Shown: one piece after another, positions 1-12,654 of the stretch
Position numbering within the stretch: position 1 is the first letter of the stretch
Layout of the letters: the number at the start of each line of letters is the position of its first letter
Made by a program: the position numbers and the translations under genes
Assembly: GCA_022113835.1 (NCBI GenBank)
Contig: JAILWY010000022.1
Coordinates: 1,116,001 to 1,180,000, forward strand
DNA from: Atopsyche davidsoni
Taxonomy: Eukaryota > Arthropoda > Insecta > Trichoptera > Hydrobiosidae
Direction: 5' to 3'
DNA: 64,000 bases
The notes under the pieces: model-generated
What the model saw: the letters and a program-made list of their open reading frames with translations, nothing else
Database searches by the model: none
What the model was told of the DNA's origin: nothing

Positions 1-400
1 TCAAGCAACACCTTGTATATATGAAGGTTTTGGGGGTTTATTCTGTTGCCTTGCCTCATAGGAGTTTAGTGACCGTTTTCTTAAACATATCTCTATCTTG
101 GGACAGTTTCAACAATCTGAGTGCACTTCCGGTCTCAGTCTATTCCTTCAGTTTTTCTTTAGACAATCAGCTGGAGGATGCTACAGGGTGCAACCAAAAT
201 AGAAGACCTTTTGCTTCTTTACCAACGCCAAGAGTTCTTTTTCATTTGTGACACGGATTCTTCTATACAGCCATATTTCTGCTGCCTCAATTCCTCGCAT
301 AAAAGCTGTCTTGAGCGTCCAAGCTTCGACTCCACAAATGAGTCTCAATCCTCACTTTAATTTCCTGGCCAGGATCCCAGCTCTCAGGGGTGCTGTGCCC
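1..400 (-). mobile_element. Non-LTR retrotransposon fragment (RT ORF C-terminus)
   Basis: The minus strand at about 190-345 reads GVEAWTLKTAFMRGIEAA then EIWLYRRI, the end of the reverse transcriptase domain in endonuclease-RT non-LTR elements. At 50-110 the LARDR-like tail (decayed) follows. Stops interrupt it. Related fragments occur at 660-790, 14380-14930, 19555-19615, 33120-33230 and 34295-34345. Confidence 0.7.
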
Positions 401-659
401 TATTTTAATTTGAAATTTCTGACTTGATTCGGTTTCTTGGATAATGAGGAATTAACCTACCAAGAAATTGCGGCTGTCAACCTTCTTACAAAAAAAATGA
501 AATAGTTATTCAATGTTTACATACCGACATAAAATATGGCGCACCCTGTATATCAGATGTAAAAAATATATTTGAAGATGATGAATTTTTAAAAATTTAA
601 TATTAGCAAGACAGGGGTCTACGAAAAACAGGAAAACTCAACAAGGGGTCGACGGGACA

Positions 660-800
660 AAATAGTTTGGGAACCTATGCCATAGTAGCTGTCTTGAGTG
701 TCCATTCTTCGACTCCATAAAGGAGTCACAATCTTCACTTTAATTTCCTGCTCAGGATCCCAGTTCTCAAGGGTGGTGTGTCATATTTTAATTTGAGATT
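660..800 (-). mobile_element. Second copy of the same RT fragment
   Basis: The stretch at about 680-730 nearly repeats 288-360 (TAGCTGTCTTGAGTGTCC core), the minus-strand EWTLKTATM motif. It is short and broken. The rest of 400-1880 has only simple runs, including a G-run at 1716-1728. Confidence 0.5.
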
Positions 801-1879
801 TCTGACGTTTATTACTATGAAAAAAAAATTGATTCGGTTTCTTAGATGATGAGGAATTAATCTACCAACAAATTGCACAAGGATGTATACCGATGAATAT
901 CTATACTAGTATATGCATATGGTTTCCATAAAATTCTTATAGAATATATCGCATAGAAGGATCAGGATCCCTGTTCTCATGGGTGATTTCTGACGTTTCT
1001 TAACACACTACTACGGGTACTAGTACCCGTTTCGCGGACTTCTGTCTGAAGGCGCATATTAATACGTTTTTGAATGTGTTTACTCTGAAAGCGGCAGAAG
1101 GTTATTTTATTATTTAGGTTTACAGCTCGAAATGTTTGTTTAGGACTCGTCAACGTTACTTCTACCAATACTGTCTATGTGACAATGAAGAAGTGGAGTG
1201 GTCAGAGAATGATAATCCTTTAATTATTGAACAATATTCATGACAAAGTAGTGTTGTTGTGATGCCAAGTAATCCGCAAAGTGTGTATGAAGTGATTCAA
1301 CTTTTTATAGGAAATTTTGCCACATCAGTTTAGTCAATTTGGTACCCGCTTAAAGTGTGTTAATACGAAAAAGAATACGATTCGGTTTCGCGGATGATGA
1401 TGAGTAAATCTTGATAATGCTTGAAAACAGTCGAGAAGCATAAATCTTCATGGTATTCGAAAGCCCACGGAGATGCAATGAAAAAAAAAAACTTAACATT
1501 TTTAACTTTCAAAATTCTTTATTTATCATATAGTAAGTTACATTATGTCCTTAGGGCTATGTTTTACAATACTGGTATTTTTTTGCCCTTGTTTTCTGGG
1601 TCTTACAACGTGTGGTTTGTAGTAGGTGAAGGGAAAATATGCGTTAAAAACCCTTTTGTGGCATGAGTTGAAATAAATATTAAATATTAAAATTAGATAA
1701 CAAATAACAGTGAAGGGGGGGGGGGGGGTGTTGAAGGTGGTTGGGTGGGTAAAATTAGCGATTTTACTGAGTTTATATAAATCAATACATCCTAGTTATT
1801 ATAAAGGAACAGTAGCTGGCTTATATGGTTAACAACACATATACAGTGCATGTGGAGATGCAATGAAAACCGCTTAGGC

Positions 1880-2112
1880 TTTATAGTGCGCGCGGGGTTT
1901 CCCCGGTGCTCCAGTGCGGCGGGGACTACCCTAACGCGGCACGCGCCCTGATTGGCCGGCGGCGGGGGCGGCGGGGTGGGGGCGGGGGCGGGGGTGGGGG
2001 CGGGGGCGGGGGCGGGGCCGCGCCAGTGTCCGCCAGGCCAGCACCGCGGACGCACGCGCCGCGGGAGCACAGTGACCGGCACGCGACACGCGACACGCGA
2101 CACGCGACAATA
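1880..2112. repeat. GC-rich island with G-runs and an 8-bp tandem repeat
   Basis: A sharp GC island in AT-rich sequence. 1962-2018 is a run of G4-G5 tracts separated by C or T on the plus strand, able to form G-quadruplexes. 2082-2108 is CGCGACAC repeated about three and a half times. CpG-rich as a promoter might be, but no exon can be tied to it. Confidence 0.6.
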
Positions 2113-2350
2113 CACCCCAACAATAAAAGCGACATTTGATATATAAACGTACTGTGAAAAAAAAAAAAAAAATTTTTTTTTTTTTTTTTGAATATGGAAC
2201 TTTTGTGTTCCGTTCCATTTTTGAATTCAGTGTGAGTGCGCATAAGAAATAATATATATATTTTTTTTTTTTTTAAAAACGTAGCAGTGTAAGAAATGAG
2301 TTTGTGTTTTTGCGCCGAATAAAAATATTTATATTGAAATAATATGTATT

Positions 2351-2525
2351 CGATATTTTTGACGGAGAGTACTTGGTGGAGTTCAATTATTTATTTTTTT
2401 AATGTGTAAAATGCTTGAGTGTTTTTGGTGACCGTTGCGTCAACTTTTCACTGAGTCTGTTGGATAGTGCGAAACCGGTCACCAATAAAAAATTGCATGT
2501 GGGAAAAACACTCTAGTATTTTGCT
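2351..2525. mobile_element. MITE copy (ACTTGAGTGATTTTCCACAT family), decayed
   Basis: Contains GACGGAGAGTACTTGGTGGA at 2361-2380 and CCGGTCACC at 2475-2483 followed by a CACTC end, the same modules as copies at 10783-10945, 11515-11635 and 23160-23610. Confidence 0.55.
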
Positions 2526-2529
2526 TATT

Positions 2530-3715
2530 TAAAATATTTCAGACAACGTTTCGGCTCCGGTAGCCATTTCCAAGGAATAAGTTTTCCGCGTGTTTTCTGG
2601 TCGTTTTGGAATTTATTATTTAAAGAAACTTTATTTATTTCTTGTATACGGTCTTAATCATTAAAAAGTATATTGATATTATTAAAATATATTATTAAAT
2701 ATATATTAATGATTTATTTTGAAATATTTCTGGTATTTTCACAGCTATGCAATAAAAATTTAAATTCCATTATTACTTTAGCCAAAATGTATTTGCTGTT
2801 ATTGAAATAGTTTAAGTATTTAAATAATAGAAAAATTTTGGAAAAGTATCACAGAGATCCATTTCGTGTATTTTTATTTTTTTATATAACCATATATCCA
2901 ATATTGTGGTAAGCTTTTTTCGAGGATGTTGCGAATGCAAATCGGCTTGCGTTGCAGCGGAAGTTGCGGCACCAACTGGTTATTGAGATTTCAGCTTAAA
3001 ATACAGCGACAAACTCTGAAACGGACTTCCTTTGGCCGATTTTCTCATACTATATAAATATACAACCAAACCTAGAGATTACTTAAAATATAATTATTTA
3101 AATAAATGCGTTAATTATTGTTATATTATAGTAATACAAACAATATGGAGTACAATAAACTGCCAAAGTAATATTTAATATTTGAATAAAAATTATACTC
3201 CTTTGTAAAGCAAAGTAGGTTCTATTGCTAAACCAATATTTTTGTAGCACTTGATAAATTTCTATATAAAAAAAATTGCAGCCGACGGGAGTGCGTTTAT
3301 TATTTAAAAAAAATATTATATAGAAAATATATTTTACTTTATAGTAAATATTTAATGTAATGCTATACTTGTGTTTAAATTCAATCATTAATTATATATT
3401 TAGCAACTCTGTGCATCGGTTACGCACTTGCATATAACGGTTAAAATAAACGATTAATAATGCACTGTAGATACTTACAAAGTGCGGCATTGAGAGCTCT
3501 TTACGCATAGAAGAGGCTAACACTTTAAAATGCATGAATTTAAATATAAAACCGCGTATTTTATTTTTTGCGTGCATCCGAGATGAACGGGTGTCATTAC
3601 CCCGGTTGTTGAGCATTTAATTTTTGATTCGTTTTTTCGCGATGGCGACACCGGCTTGCGGTGACTGCAAATGGCGGAAATGTGCAGGCAAATTAAAACC
3701 TGCATTATGCACTTG
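2530..3715. other. AT-rich intergenic stretch
   Basis: I see nothing beyond poly-A/T runs; reading frames here are short and of low complexity. Confidence 0.5.
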
Positions 3716-4231
3716 CAGTGGCGTGCACACTTTTTAATTATACACAGCATTCTTGGAATTAAAAAAAATTTAAAATGTATGCCTTTTTAAAACGCGTTTT
3801 TAATCATTCGATTAATTTTAACATCATTTAATTATATTGACAAACATTTTCGCAGAAAGAACACACCTCGAACTTACTAGAAGATTTTTAGAAAACAATA
3901 TTTAATTTGTGTTTTTATGTGTATGTATCCCTTCGGGAATTGCATCATCTCTGCAGCCATGCATTGCATGACTTATGCCGCAGTATCTTCTTCAGGTGTT
4001 TAAGATCACCCTACACCTGCCTCCACTGGCATGCTGTCTTAAGTTTATTAACATATTCAACCTGTACTTAAACTTCGTAGATAGTTTTAATACAGTATGG
4101 AAATTCTTCGAATAAAACGTTGCCTTCACTTTATTAAATTTATAAAATATAAATTAGAAAAATATTACAAAATTGATAATATTTTTTTATAAATAGCTTG
4201 CTTTGCTCTAGAACTTAACCGCACGCCACTG
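3716..4231. mobile_element. Nonautonomous DNA element with CAGTGGCGTGC ends
   Basis: Left end CAGTGGCGTGCACAC and right end CCGCACGCCACTG are inverted relative to each other over about 11 bp. The same ends occur at 9015, 9298, 26313 and singly at 18286-18300, 29264-29278 and 57229. No clear target-site duplication. CAGTG ends fit hAT-type elements, inferred. Confidence 0.5.
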
Positions 4232-5960
4232 CGTGTGCACTTTACACATGCAATAATGATTAAGCCTGTTAAAATAACTGTTTATTTCATTCATACATAA
4301 ACGCACGTAACTAAAATTTAACGTTTAATTAGAGAAATTTATTCTGAAATATTAGTAAGTATTTATTTAAATATTTTTAAAGCAGTTTTTAATCAAAAAA
4401 TTAGTGTTGTACTAAATCCGTGTGACTTAATAAAACACCTCGGTTTATATTTCAGATATTTGATATTTAATCACTAATTTATTTGATTTTATAAATTAAT
4501 TATGTCTACGCTAACATTTAAAGTTAATTTTATTATTTATTTCATGCCTTGTCACCAAAACCAATTCGTATTCATAATTCGAATATTTGAATATTTGAAA
4601 ATAGAATGGAATCCTTAGCGCTTGTCTATTCCCGGGGAGCCCCCTCGGTGATTGCCTCCATGTGATTTTTTACTCTGTGGTCAACCACATGATGGATTCT
4701 ATTGTTTATGGTACGTTTCTTCGAACGGATTACATCCGAAGGAATACCAGATTGAATATTAGACCAATTCGGTCTATATTACGGGCGATTACCTTTTTTG
4801 TGTGTTTTTTTTCTCTCCATAGTTAGGCTGTAGTGCCTCCATTTGTTTCGTTACCGAGTTTGTAGGACTTCCAAATTAACGGTTCGGATTTGAATTCGAA
4901 ATTGAAAATGGAATTGGAATTCTAATTGTTTTTTTTTTCCGTTTTTAAATTTGAACTTGGAACGTCGCTGCTAGAATAAATGATGCTGTGTTTAGTTGAT
5001 TTAAAAAATAAATAATCATTACACGAATTTAGTAATTGTTTTCCTCTGCTGGATGATGCATTTCAAATAAGACTACACAAATAATTTAAAAATAAACGCT
5101 ATTATATAGATTGTTTCAAAACTCATTGTATCACGTCTGAACCCAATCTATTTTTTTTTCTACGAGTACCATTTTTACAGCTGTTGTATACTTTTTTTTT
5201 TTTTTTTTCTTTTTTGTTATGCATGATATTTTTATGCAATTATATTTAATCAAAAACAAGCGAGCAATTTTAATAATTTTATGTTTAAATTTTTTTGTCG
5301 CTTCTCCCGCCATCTTCATGGAGTTAAAAATTATATAACTGCATGCTTATCGCTCAAATATATTGCATGCATTAAAAACGTTATAAACAAAACCGATTCA
5401 CGAATTTCATCATAAAATTAATTCTGCTATCTCAAGTATCACATTTTTGCAATTAATACTCGAGCGAATGAGTTCGCAATACATTTGCTAGATTTCAAAA
5501 AATACCGCCGCCACTGGCAATAATCGGTGTAATTTGACCAATGATATCGTTTCTTCTAATTGGCAAAACTGTTCTGGCCAATGACAGGCATTACACAGCA
5601 GTGTCGTCCGCAAAAGGGGGGCTCGGTAAACAGGCGTGTGTTTATCTTGCTTTCTACCATAAAAAAAATTAAAACATTCCTCAGATATGCAATTTGCAGC
5701 AATTAAATACGTTGACACCCATTGCCGCAATTTTTAATTATTTTCCTCGTCCGCTGCTGGACTAATGTCTTCCTGATACTGAATACATTTCTTATCTTGG
5801 TTTTGGACTTACTATATATATATATATATATATATATTGTGTTCTAGTTATTTTTCATCACTCAGAGTGTGTAGTAGAATAGAGAAATGCATGATGTAAC
5901 ATGCATTGTGCAATGCACTCAAAGCAACTTGCAACCTGTTTGCAATCAATCACACACTGT
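4232..5960. other. AT-rich intergenic stretch
   Basis: Holds an AT dinucleotide tract at 5813-5838 and A/T runs. A tRNA-like B-box (GGGTTTGAGTCC) follows at about 6017, probably a decayed SINE. No gene seen. Confidence 0.5.
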
Positions 5961-6214
5961 ATAAGCTTGTATCGACAACCGTATAGTTTAGTTGTTATTG
6001 GTTGCTCAAAGACCTGGGTTTGAGTCCGGGTATATTAAAATATATTATTTCTATAAATTAATGCAATGAAACCCTTAAGGCAGTTTTAATTGCATTACCT
6101 GGCGAGATCGTGTCATTTGATTAATTTAATTGTCACTTTATTATTCTATATCGAAATTTGATTTTTTACAGAGTATTAAAAAAACTATAAACTATATTAA
6201 CCTATTTTTTATTG

Positions 6215-7010
6215 TTTAATTAACGTCCATTTTCAGGGTAAAATAAAATCTTGAAGATGTTGAAAAATTGGATAAAATGACGACTTTTCAAAACCAAAGT
6301 TTGTTAAAGATTTTTTTTTTTTTTAATTTTTAAATTAATAAGACGCACATGGTTTAATTTTAATCTTTTAATTCCAATTGAAAAAAAAGACTTTTAAATG
6401 TTTAGGATTCTTGGAAAATGTACCGGACGAATCTCCAAATTCCTACACTTCAATCGGAAAAACACATATTTATCATATTAATAGTAAATTTATAAGAAAT
6501 AAAAATATATTGTGTTCGGAAGAAGAGATGTATCTAATTTTTTGCATTTAAACAAAAAACCTAGAACCTTATGGGGGCAGATCCCTTTGATAGATCCATT
6601 TTCGAGTTTATTGATATTTTTATAAAATATTTTGCGAAAAATTTACTACACCAGTAAAAAAAAATTCAATGACAAAAGTTAGATACATTCCTTGTTCTAT
6701 AGATAAAAAAAATATTTCTTATTAATTTACTTTCAATATGCGTTATCCCGATTGAAGTTTAGGCATTTGCATTTCATTATGACCGACGGATCTAGGACCC
6801 TAAGCATTTAGGTGTCCTTTTTTTTAATCTGAATTAAAAAAATACATATAAAACTATAGTAAGGGACTGGTTTGAAAATAAAAAATAAAAAAAACATTAG
6901 CAAATTTTGATTTTAAAAAGACGTCATTTTATCATTGTTTTAAACATCTTCAGGGCCTAATTTGACCTTGAAAAAGTACGTTAATTAAATAATAAAAAAT
7001 GGATTATATA
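6215..7010. mobile_element. Foldback element with long inverted arms
   Basis: The left arm (6215-6600) and right arm (6620-7010) are imperfect inverted copies over most of their length: CTTGAAGATGTTG and GATAAAATGACG on the left pair with CGTCATTTTATC and CATCTTCAGG on the right; further in, CCGGACGAATCTCC pairs with a GACCGACGGATC region. Single arms recur at 23870-24130 and 29690-29960, and another pair at 46530-47320. No ORF. Confidence 0.65.
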
Positions 7011-9010
7011 ATATATATTTTTTGTTAATATTCTCTAAAAAAAAAACTACTTTCAATATAAAAAAATAAAGTGACAATTTAATTTTAAAAAATGTATTGG
7101 TACAGTAGATTTTTGATAATGCAGAAAATTATCAAAAAACTCAAAAATGGACCCATATTCAATTAAAATTATTAAAATAAATTATTTTCTAATAATATTT
7201 TAATAAGTTTACAAAGCATGTGATATTCATCACACTGAGAGCTCATTCGATACAAATATATATATATCTCCTATTCATATTTATTATTGAAATCCAGAGT
7301 GTTTTGCCTAAGTTTTGAGTGTTTTTGTGTTTGACCTTATATTAAAATATTTTATATACTATAGTTAAAAATCATATTTTTCAATTTCTTGTAAAATGTA
7401 TATAACAATATTAAAATTTGGTGTCGACTAATGTTAAAAAATTTTGCCAGTAGACTATACAATTCTCATTTCTTACCTGCAGTTGACGGCTACAAGGTGA
7501 CAATAACATGTTCGTTGCTTAGTGATCGAGTGGCGATCTTCCAAGTGAGGTGATCTATTCGCGATCTTTTGTTTTTGTGGATCTTCTTAGTCTCTTTTTT
7601 AAGAGACGAGTGCATCAAACGTGGCGCTGTCTTACGTCGACCTCTCCAGTGTTATCGAAGTTCAGGTAAAGTCACAAAATTCTTCAAAATCGCAAATTTA
7701 TCCACCGAAATCAAATGTACATTTCAGCTGTCACGTGTGATTTTTTTTTATATTTCTTTACAAGTGTACAAAATATGCAAAAACCTATCAAACTACAAGT
7801 GCTTTTCAATCATAAATATATACATAATTTGATGTATATTTTAGTTTACACAAGAGCTTATTTATATATAAAAATAATTACAAAACAAAGTGTTCAAAAC
7901 CGTAGTTTTAAATGTGCATATAAAATCAAATGTATATTTGAGTTATAAAATGTGTTTTTTTGTTTAAAATATTTGTTGAGCTGGCACGAGTGCTTATCTA
8001 TTTGATAAAATATAACAAAACCAATATAAACTGTTTAAAATTATAGCTTTAAATATATGCTTATCAAATTTAATGTACAATTGAGTTATCGCAAGTAGTT
8101 TTACAGTGTTTATTTTAAAATGTACGTATGTATGCGAAATCAAAACGTACATAACAAAGCACAACAAATCGTTAAAAATCCTAAATATTTATACCAAATT
8201 TTAATGTTAAAATTAAATAAAGCCTATTCGTAGACATGCATCTAATAAAAAACTTAGTATTTCACAGCATATACGTAGACAACAAAAAATCTACGAAAAA
8301 CGTATTTTTTATACTTTATATTGAATACTGTCGATAGACACGTTAATGATATTATATTTATAGTGTTTTAAGCTCATTCGCCCTTCAAGGGCTTCGTCTC
8401 GATAGCGAAAAGCATGTGAATGGAAAGGTTGCAACAAATTTATCATAAGATCCAGAACACTGCGGATAAGTGCACACGTCTTTACTAACCCGATTTTAAA
8501 CTACTCGTATAATGTTTTCAGCACGTACTCGATTACTTATACATTGCTCTCAAATATATGTTTTATTATTGAATATAACTGAATTAAATTATATGAGGTT
8601 CTTCAAAATATCTAAAATTTATTTGATGTTCAACTAAATAATACCACATCAATAAAAACATATCAATACCACAAAATAATAATGTTTCATGTTCTTAGCA
8701 GGTATTCGTTTAATTATACTTGCATTGCTCTCACATTTAAATAATTAAATATATCTCAATTAACATATATTATAATCGAGGTTTTACAAAAATATGCACA
8801 AATTTTCATGTACTTTTGAACAATATATTTATTTGATATTTTAGTAATTTTAATTGAATGGTTTTGTTCCTGAAGATGAAAATATGAAGAAGGCACATGT
8901 GATTTATTTGAAGTAATGAATATTTTTTTATTTGAACCCATCTTTACTATACAACTCTTTGCTATTTTTTGAATTTCCGCTTGAGATTGTGACCGATCCA
9001 AATATAGATT
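7011..9010. other. AT-rich intergenic stretch
   Basis: No gene recognised. Short related phrases recur between 7700 and 8170 (spaced GTTCAAAACCGT / GTTTAAAATTATAG / CGTTAAAAATCC), hinting at very decayed tandem copies of roughly 140 bp. Confidence 0.4.
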
Positions 9011-9014
9011 ATAT

Positions 9015-9105
9015 CAGTGGCTTGCGGTGCATACAAGCCATGCAGTACTGCTTGCCTTGAAGCATGCTTAAAATGTCTTGATTTATGACTCACCCTACGC
9101 CACTG
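9015..9105. mobile_element. Short MITE, CAGTGGCTTGCGG ends
   Basis: CAGTGGCTTGCGG at the left and CCTACGCCACTG at the right form an imperfect terminal inverted repeat in a 91-bp unit of the family listed at 3716. Confidence 0.5.
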
Positions 9106-9297
9106 ATTTATACGTTTTTTTTGCTATTTTTTCGCTATGGGGCGGTCGTAGACGATTCCTGAAATAGGCTTCACTCTACTGAGTGGTTGCGTAACACAGT
9201 TGATAAGACACTGGTCGTTGAAATAATTAAATCACGGACCGACGTGTGTGCCAGCCATGACGTAAGCTCACTCCGCATGCAACGCATATACTTTGGA

Positions 9298-9583
9298 CAG
9301 TGGCGTGGAGTGATTATTACATGACGTGAAACGTCTAGAAGTCCAGCAGTTGACACAGTTTATAGGATATCGATTCGTGTTGATCGTTTTTTCAGCAACG
9401 CAGCGATCACTAAACGTTACATTTAACAAACTATATTGATTTCTAAAAAAAAAATTAAAAATATTCAATTAAGCACTGTGGAATGCACGACTCGTGCGAA
9501 TTCCAAACGAAGTTGCAAATTTCAGGAAATTTTATTTAAAATTATTTGTAATGCATTTTACAATTGCACACTCTACGCCACTG
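9298..9583. mobile_element. MITE, CAGTGGCGTGGAGTG ends
   Basis: Left CAGTGGCGTGGAGTG and right CACTCTACGCCACTG are inverted copies with two mismatches over 15 bp, 286 bp apart. No intact ORF and no obvious target-site duplication. Confidence 0.55.
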
Positions 9584-10782
9584 ATCAAGACTAGATATCT
9601 TTTATATAAATATACACAGTGTATTATAAATATATAGTATATTATACGGTTATTGCCCGCCTTCAATATACAGCTAAGGTTAAATATTTATACCTATAAT
9701 ATTATATAACGTACAGGGTGAATCAAATGATGTATTTAATATAAAAAAATAATATCAGATGACACTCACTCTAGTAATTTACTTTACAACACTCTAATAT
9801 TTACAAAAGAAGATCAGAGATCACTATATAAAAATTATATTTTTTCGTATCACATCAGTATATTTCTTAGCTTATACGTAAATTAATATTTTAAACAATT
9901 ATAACTGCAATTTAAAATTATATTGTTTATTAAAATATATTAAAAATACCTATTTGAAATTGTAACGGTTCACCAAACACAATCTATTTTTTTTTGCTAA
10001 AGTAATCTCTTCAATTAACATGCTCGCGTACAGAATTAAACAAACAATAACTTATATTTTCATTAATCTATTTTTAAATTAAATAATAATAAAAAATGTC
10101 GGTCTAATTAAAGAAGTGAACACAAAAGAATTACATTCCGTATTAAAATCAACACGTACAAAAAAAAAAAAACTTATGATGCTGCGACTCGTCAAAAGCG
10201 AGTATAGTACGTTGAAAAGTAATATGTATAACAAATTTAATTGACAACACCCAAAGACGATCACACTGTAAATAAATAATATTTCTATAAAATAAATATC
10301 TTTAAACGCTCAATATTAAATTTTATTTTAGTACCATTTTCGATGCACACAAACATTATTCAAATGCACATTAAATTCGTTTTGTCGGTTATCTTTGAAC
10401 GTACTACACGCACAAATATTGCTAACAAAAAAATCACAGATCGAGATTGGTCAAATACCTGCGTCTAACTGTAACAATAAACACATCATCATCATCATCA
10501 TCAGTGTGCAAAAACAACCCAATTTTTTGATACTCAGGGATATATATACAAATTTAAATAAAGGATATAATTTTTTTGATTTAACAAAAAAGTTACTTAC
10601 AGATGTGCTTATTTTTTTTATTAATTAATTATTTAAATCTAAACGGGGACCGAAAAAATAAAATTAATTAAAAATATTTTTAGCATGTCAAGGTTTCAAA
10701 TCCACAATATTTGAGGTTATGTTAATAAAATATAATCGATATATTAAAATGAATATTATAATTAATTTATAAGATATATAAG
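9584..10782. other. AT-rich intergenic stretch
   Basis: Only A/T runs and a short ATC repeat near 10488-10502. No gene seen. Confidence 0.4.
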
Positions 10783-10945
10783 ATATTTTTGAGTAAAATA
10801 CTTGAGTGATTTTCCACATGTTCGTTTTTATTTGTGACCGGTTTCGCCAACCTTTCGCGTTGCCATTATCAAACTCTGTTTCAAAGTATTTTACTCAAAA
10901 ATATCAAAATGAAATTCCACCAAGTACTCTCTGTCAAAAATGTTG
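10783..10945. mobile_element. MITE copy (ACTTGAGTGATTTTCCACAT family)
   Basis: Left part ACTTGAGTGATTTTCCACAT at 10800-10819, inner TGTGACCGGTTTCGCCAACC, right part ending in CCACCAAGTACTCTCTGTC. The outer AGTAAAATACTT and AAGTATTTTACT pair with each other. Confidence 0.6.
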
Positions 10946-11514
10946 AATTTCTATTTATAGGTTAGAAATTATATCACACGTGTTACATATTCTTTTTCTT
11001 CGTTTCATTACTCGGTTCATTGTTCACAGAGCCATTATGGCACCTACGCCGACGTGTTCTGAAATAAGCAAAAAAATACAGCGTGGATAAAACTCATCGG
11101 CCGTTTTTTTTGACCAGCTGCATGGGTTCGTGCCTCATATAGCATAATTCCTTGATGGGTTCGTATTTTTTTTGCATCCCGATAACATCTCTATTCTCTA
11201 ATCGATACAGTTACGAATCGATTTTTTACGCTGCGATAGCAAAGCAATTAAATAAACATTGGTTTCAATCTCGCTGCCCGTGCCTTGACGTTGACCTGAC
11301 TTGACCTAACCTCACCCCCGAGGGGTCTTGGAAACGGGCGAGTAAACTTGTACAGTCGAGAAGAGGCTGATAATCAAGCGGTTGGAAGCGATTAGTGGAA
11401 ATGCTGTGTCCGACTTGTATTGACAAAATTATAAAATCCAAATATCTGTTACAAAACCACTGTGCTAACTGCTTTTTCTAGTCTCACCTTGATTATAATA
11501 ACCAATAAAATATT

Positions 11515-11640
11515 CAACACTTTTGACAGAGAGTACTGGGTGGAACGGCATTAACAAACTGATATTTTTATATTTACCGAAACCGGTCACCAATATAAAT
11601 TAACACGTGAAAAAATCACTCAAGCATTTTATTACATTAA
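11515..11640. mobile_element. MITE copy, reverse order modules
   Basis: Has TTTGACAGAGAGTACTGGGTGG, then GAAACCGGTCACCAATA, then a TCACTCAAGCATTTTA end. It is a shorter relative of the 10783 copy. Confidence 0.5.
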
Positions 11641-12257
11641 AAATATCACTTTACTCAGAGCAAAATTATTTTTATTCAAGAATGACGCTGTTTCGGTTTT
11701 GGTAGTCTATGGCGTCAAAAAACCGCGGCTTAACACCTTAATTGCTAAACGTCTACATGGCACGATAAATGCTTGCTTGTATATACATTTTTTAAGCAGC
11801 CTTTGTTTATGGACCTTTGAGTAATATCCAGGTGCTCTCAAAAATAATAGACAATCATAGCGTTACTGTAATTTAAATTAGCTTCGTTTTTTCACCGCCG
11901 CAGCGGCGTGGCGCTGCCGGGCGACCATAGACAATTAATAACATCAGTGGTTATGGCCGGATTGACAGCTTCCGCCATTTTTTACATGTCTGGCGACTGT
12001 CTCGTTCCAGCGTCTCTCCTTCCCATTCAAGGAGTATTTATTGCTTATTGTGAAACTATGATTTATGAGCGATATTATTGTTTATGGTCGCTTATGCGGT
12101 ATCTGCTGGATGCATCGAATTCGATTCTTTCGTCGGGTTTCGTCGAATCTGTTGCATAATTTGTTTGATTGTTTTCGTGTCTAAAGTCACCGTAAGCTTT
12201 ATACACGCATCGCGACACGACTTGGAATTAAACTTATACACTTATATATAGAAGTTA
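11641..12257. other. Intergenic stretch
   Basis: Slightly higher GC near 11900-12000; the 83-codon plus-strand frame at 11908 has no recognisable features and starts beside simple sequence. I do not call it a gene. Confidence 0.35.
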
Positions 12258-12654
12258 TTACTAATATCGTTAGGCACATTAGTTAATACATAGAAGATGA
12301 TTTCAAGAAACTCTCAGAAAAATATCATCGTGATTTGTGTGGGATTTGAAGCCGCATCCCCTGGCTTACATGGCCGGTGTACTAACCCTTGTACTAACGA
12401 ATCACTTTCGGTTATCGAGATTTTTTAACAATCATACTCTAAAATATTGGTTGGCCTGGGTTTATATGTAGAGTATGATTGTTAAAAAATCTCGATAAAC
12501 GGAAGTGATTCGTTAGTACAAGGGTTAGTACACCGGCCATGTAAGCCAGGGGATGTGGGTTCAAATCCCACACAAATCACGATTATATTTTTCTGAGAGT
12601 TTCTTTAAACCATTTTCTATGCATGAACTAATATGCCTAATCATATTAGTAATA
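12258..12654. mobile_element. Foldback made of two inverted tRNA-Thr-derived units
   Basis: The left half (12258-12456) and right half (12472-12654) are nearly perfect inverted copies. Each half holds a 76-nt tRNA-like unit: 12330-12405 (minus) and 12505-12580 (plus). The unit has a T arm GTGGGTTCAAATCCCAC, an anticodon region CATGTAAGCCAGGGG close to tRNA-Thr(UGU), and ends GTGATTC/AATCAC that pair. Single units occur at 25101-25176, 26161-26205 (deleted) and 27853-27928. Confidence 0.7.
12505..12580 (+). repeat. tRNA-Thr-like unit
   Basis: 76 nt with a 7-bp acceptor-like stem (one mismatch), perfect 5-bp T stem, anticodon TGT in the loop CATGTAA. Position 33 is A instead of T and the D arm is poor, so it is a tRNA-derived repeat and not a functional tRNA. 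Confidence 0.6.

Noticed and set aside
1792..2243. Several frames over the GC island (poly-Pro, poly-Gly)
   Set aside because: Low-complexity translation of G/C runs on both strands; no gene features.
5965..6040. tRNA gene
   Set aside because: B-box-like GGGTTTGAGTCC is present but stems do not close; at best a decayed SINE head.
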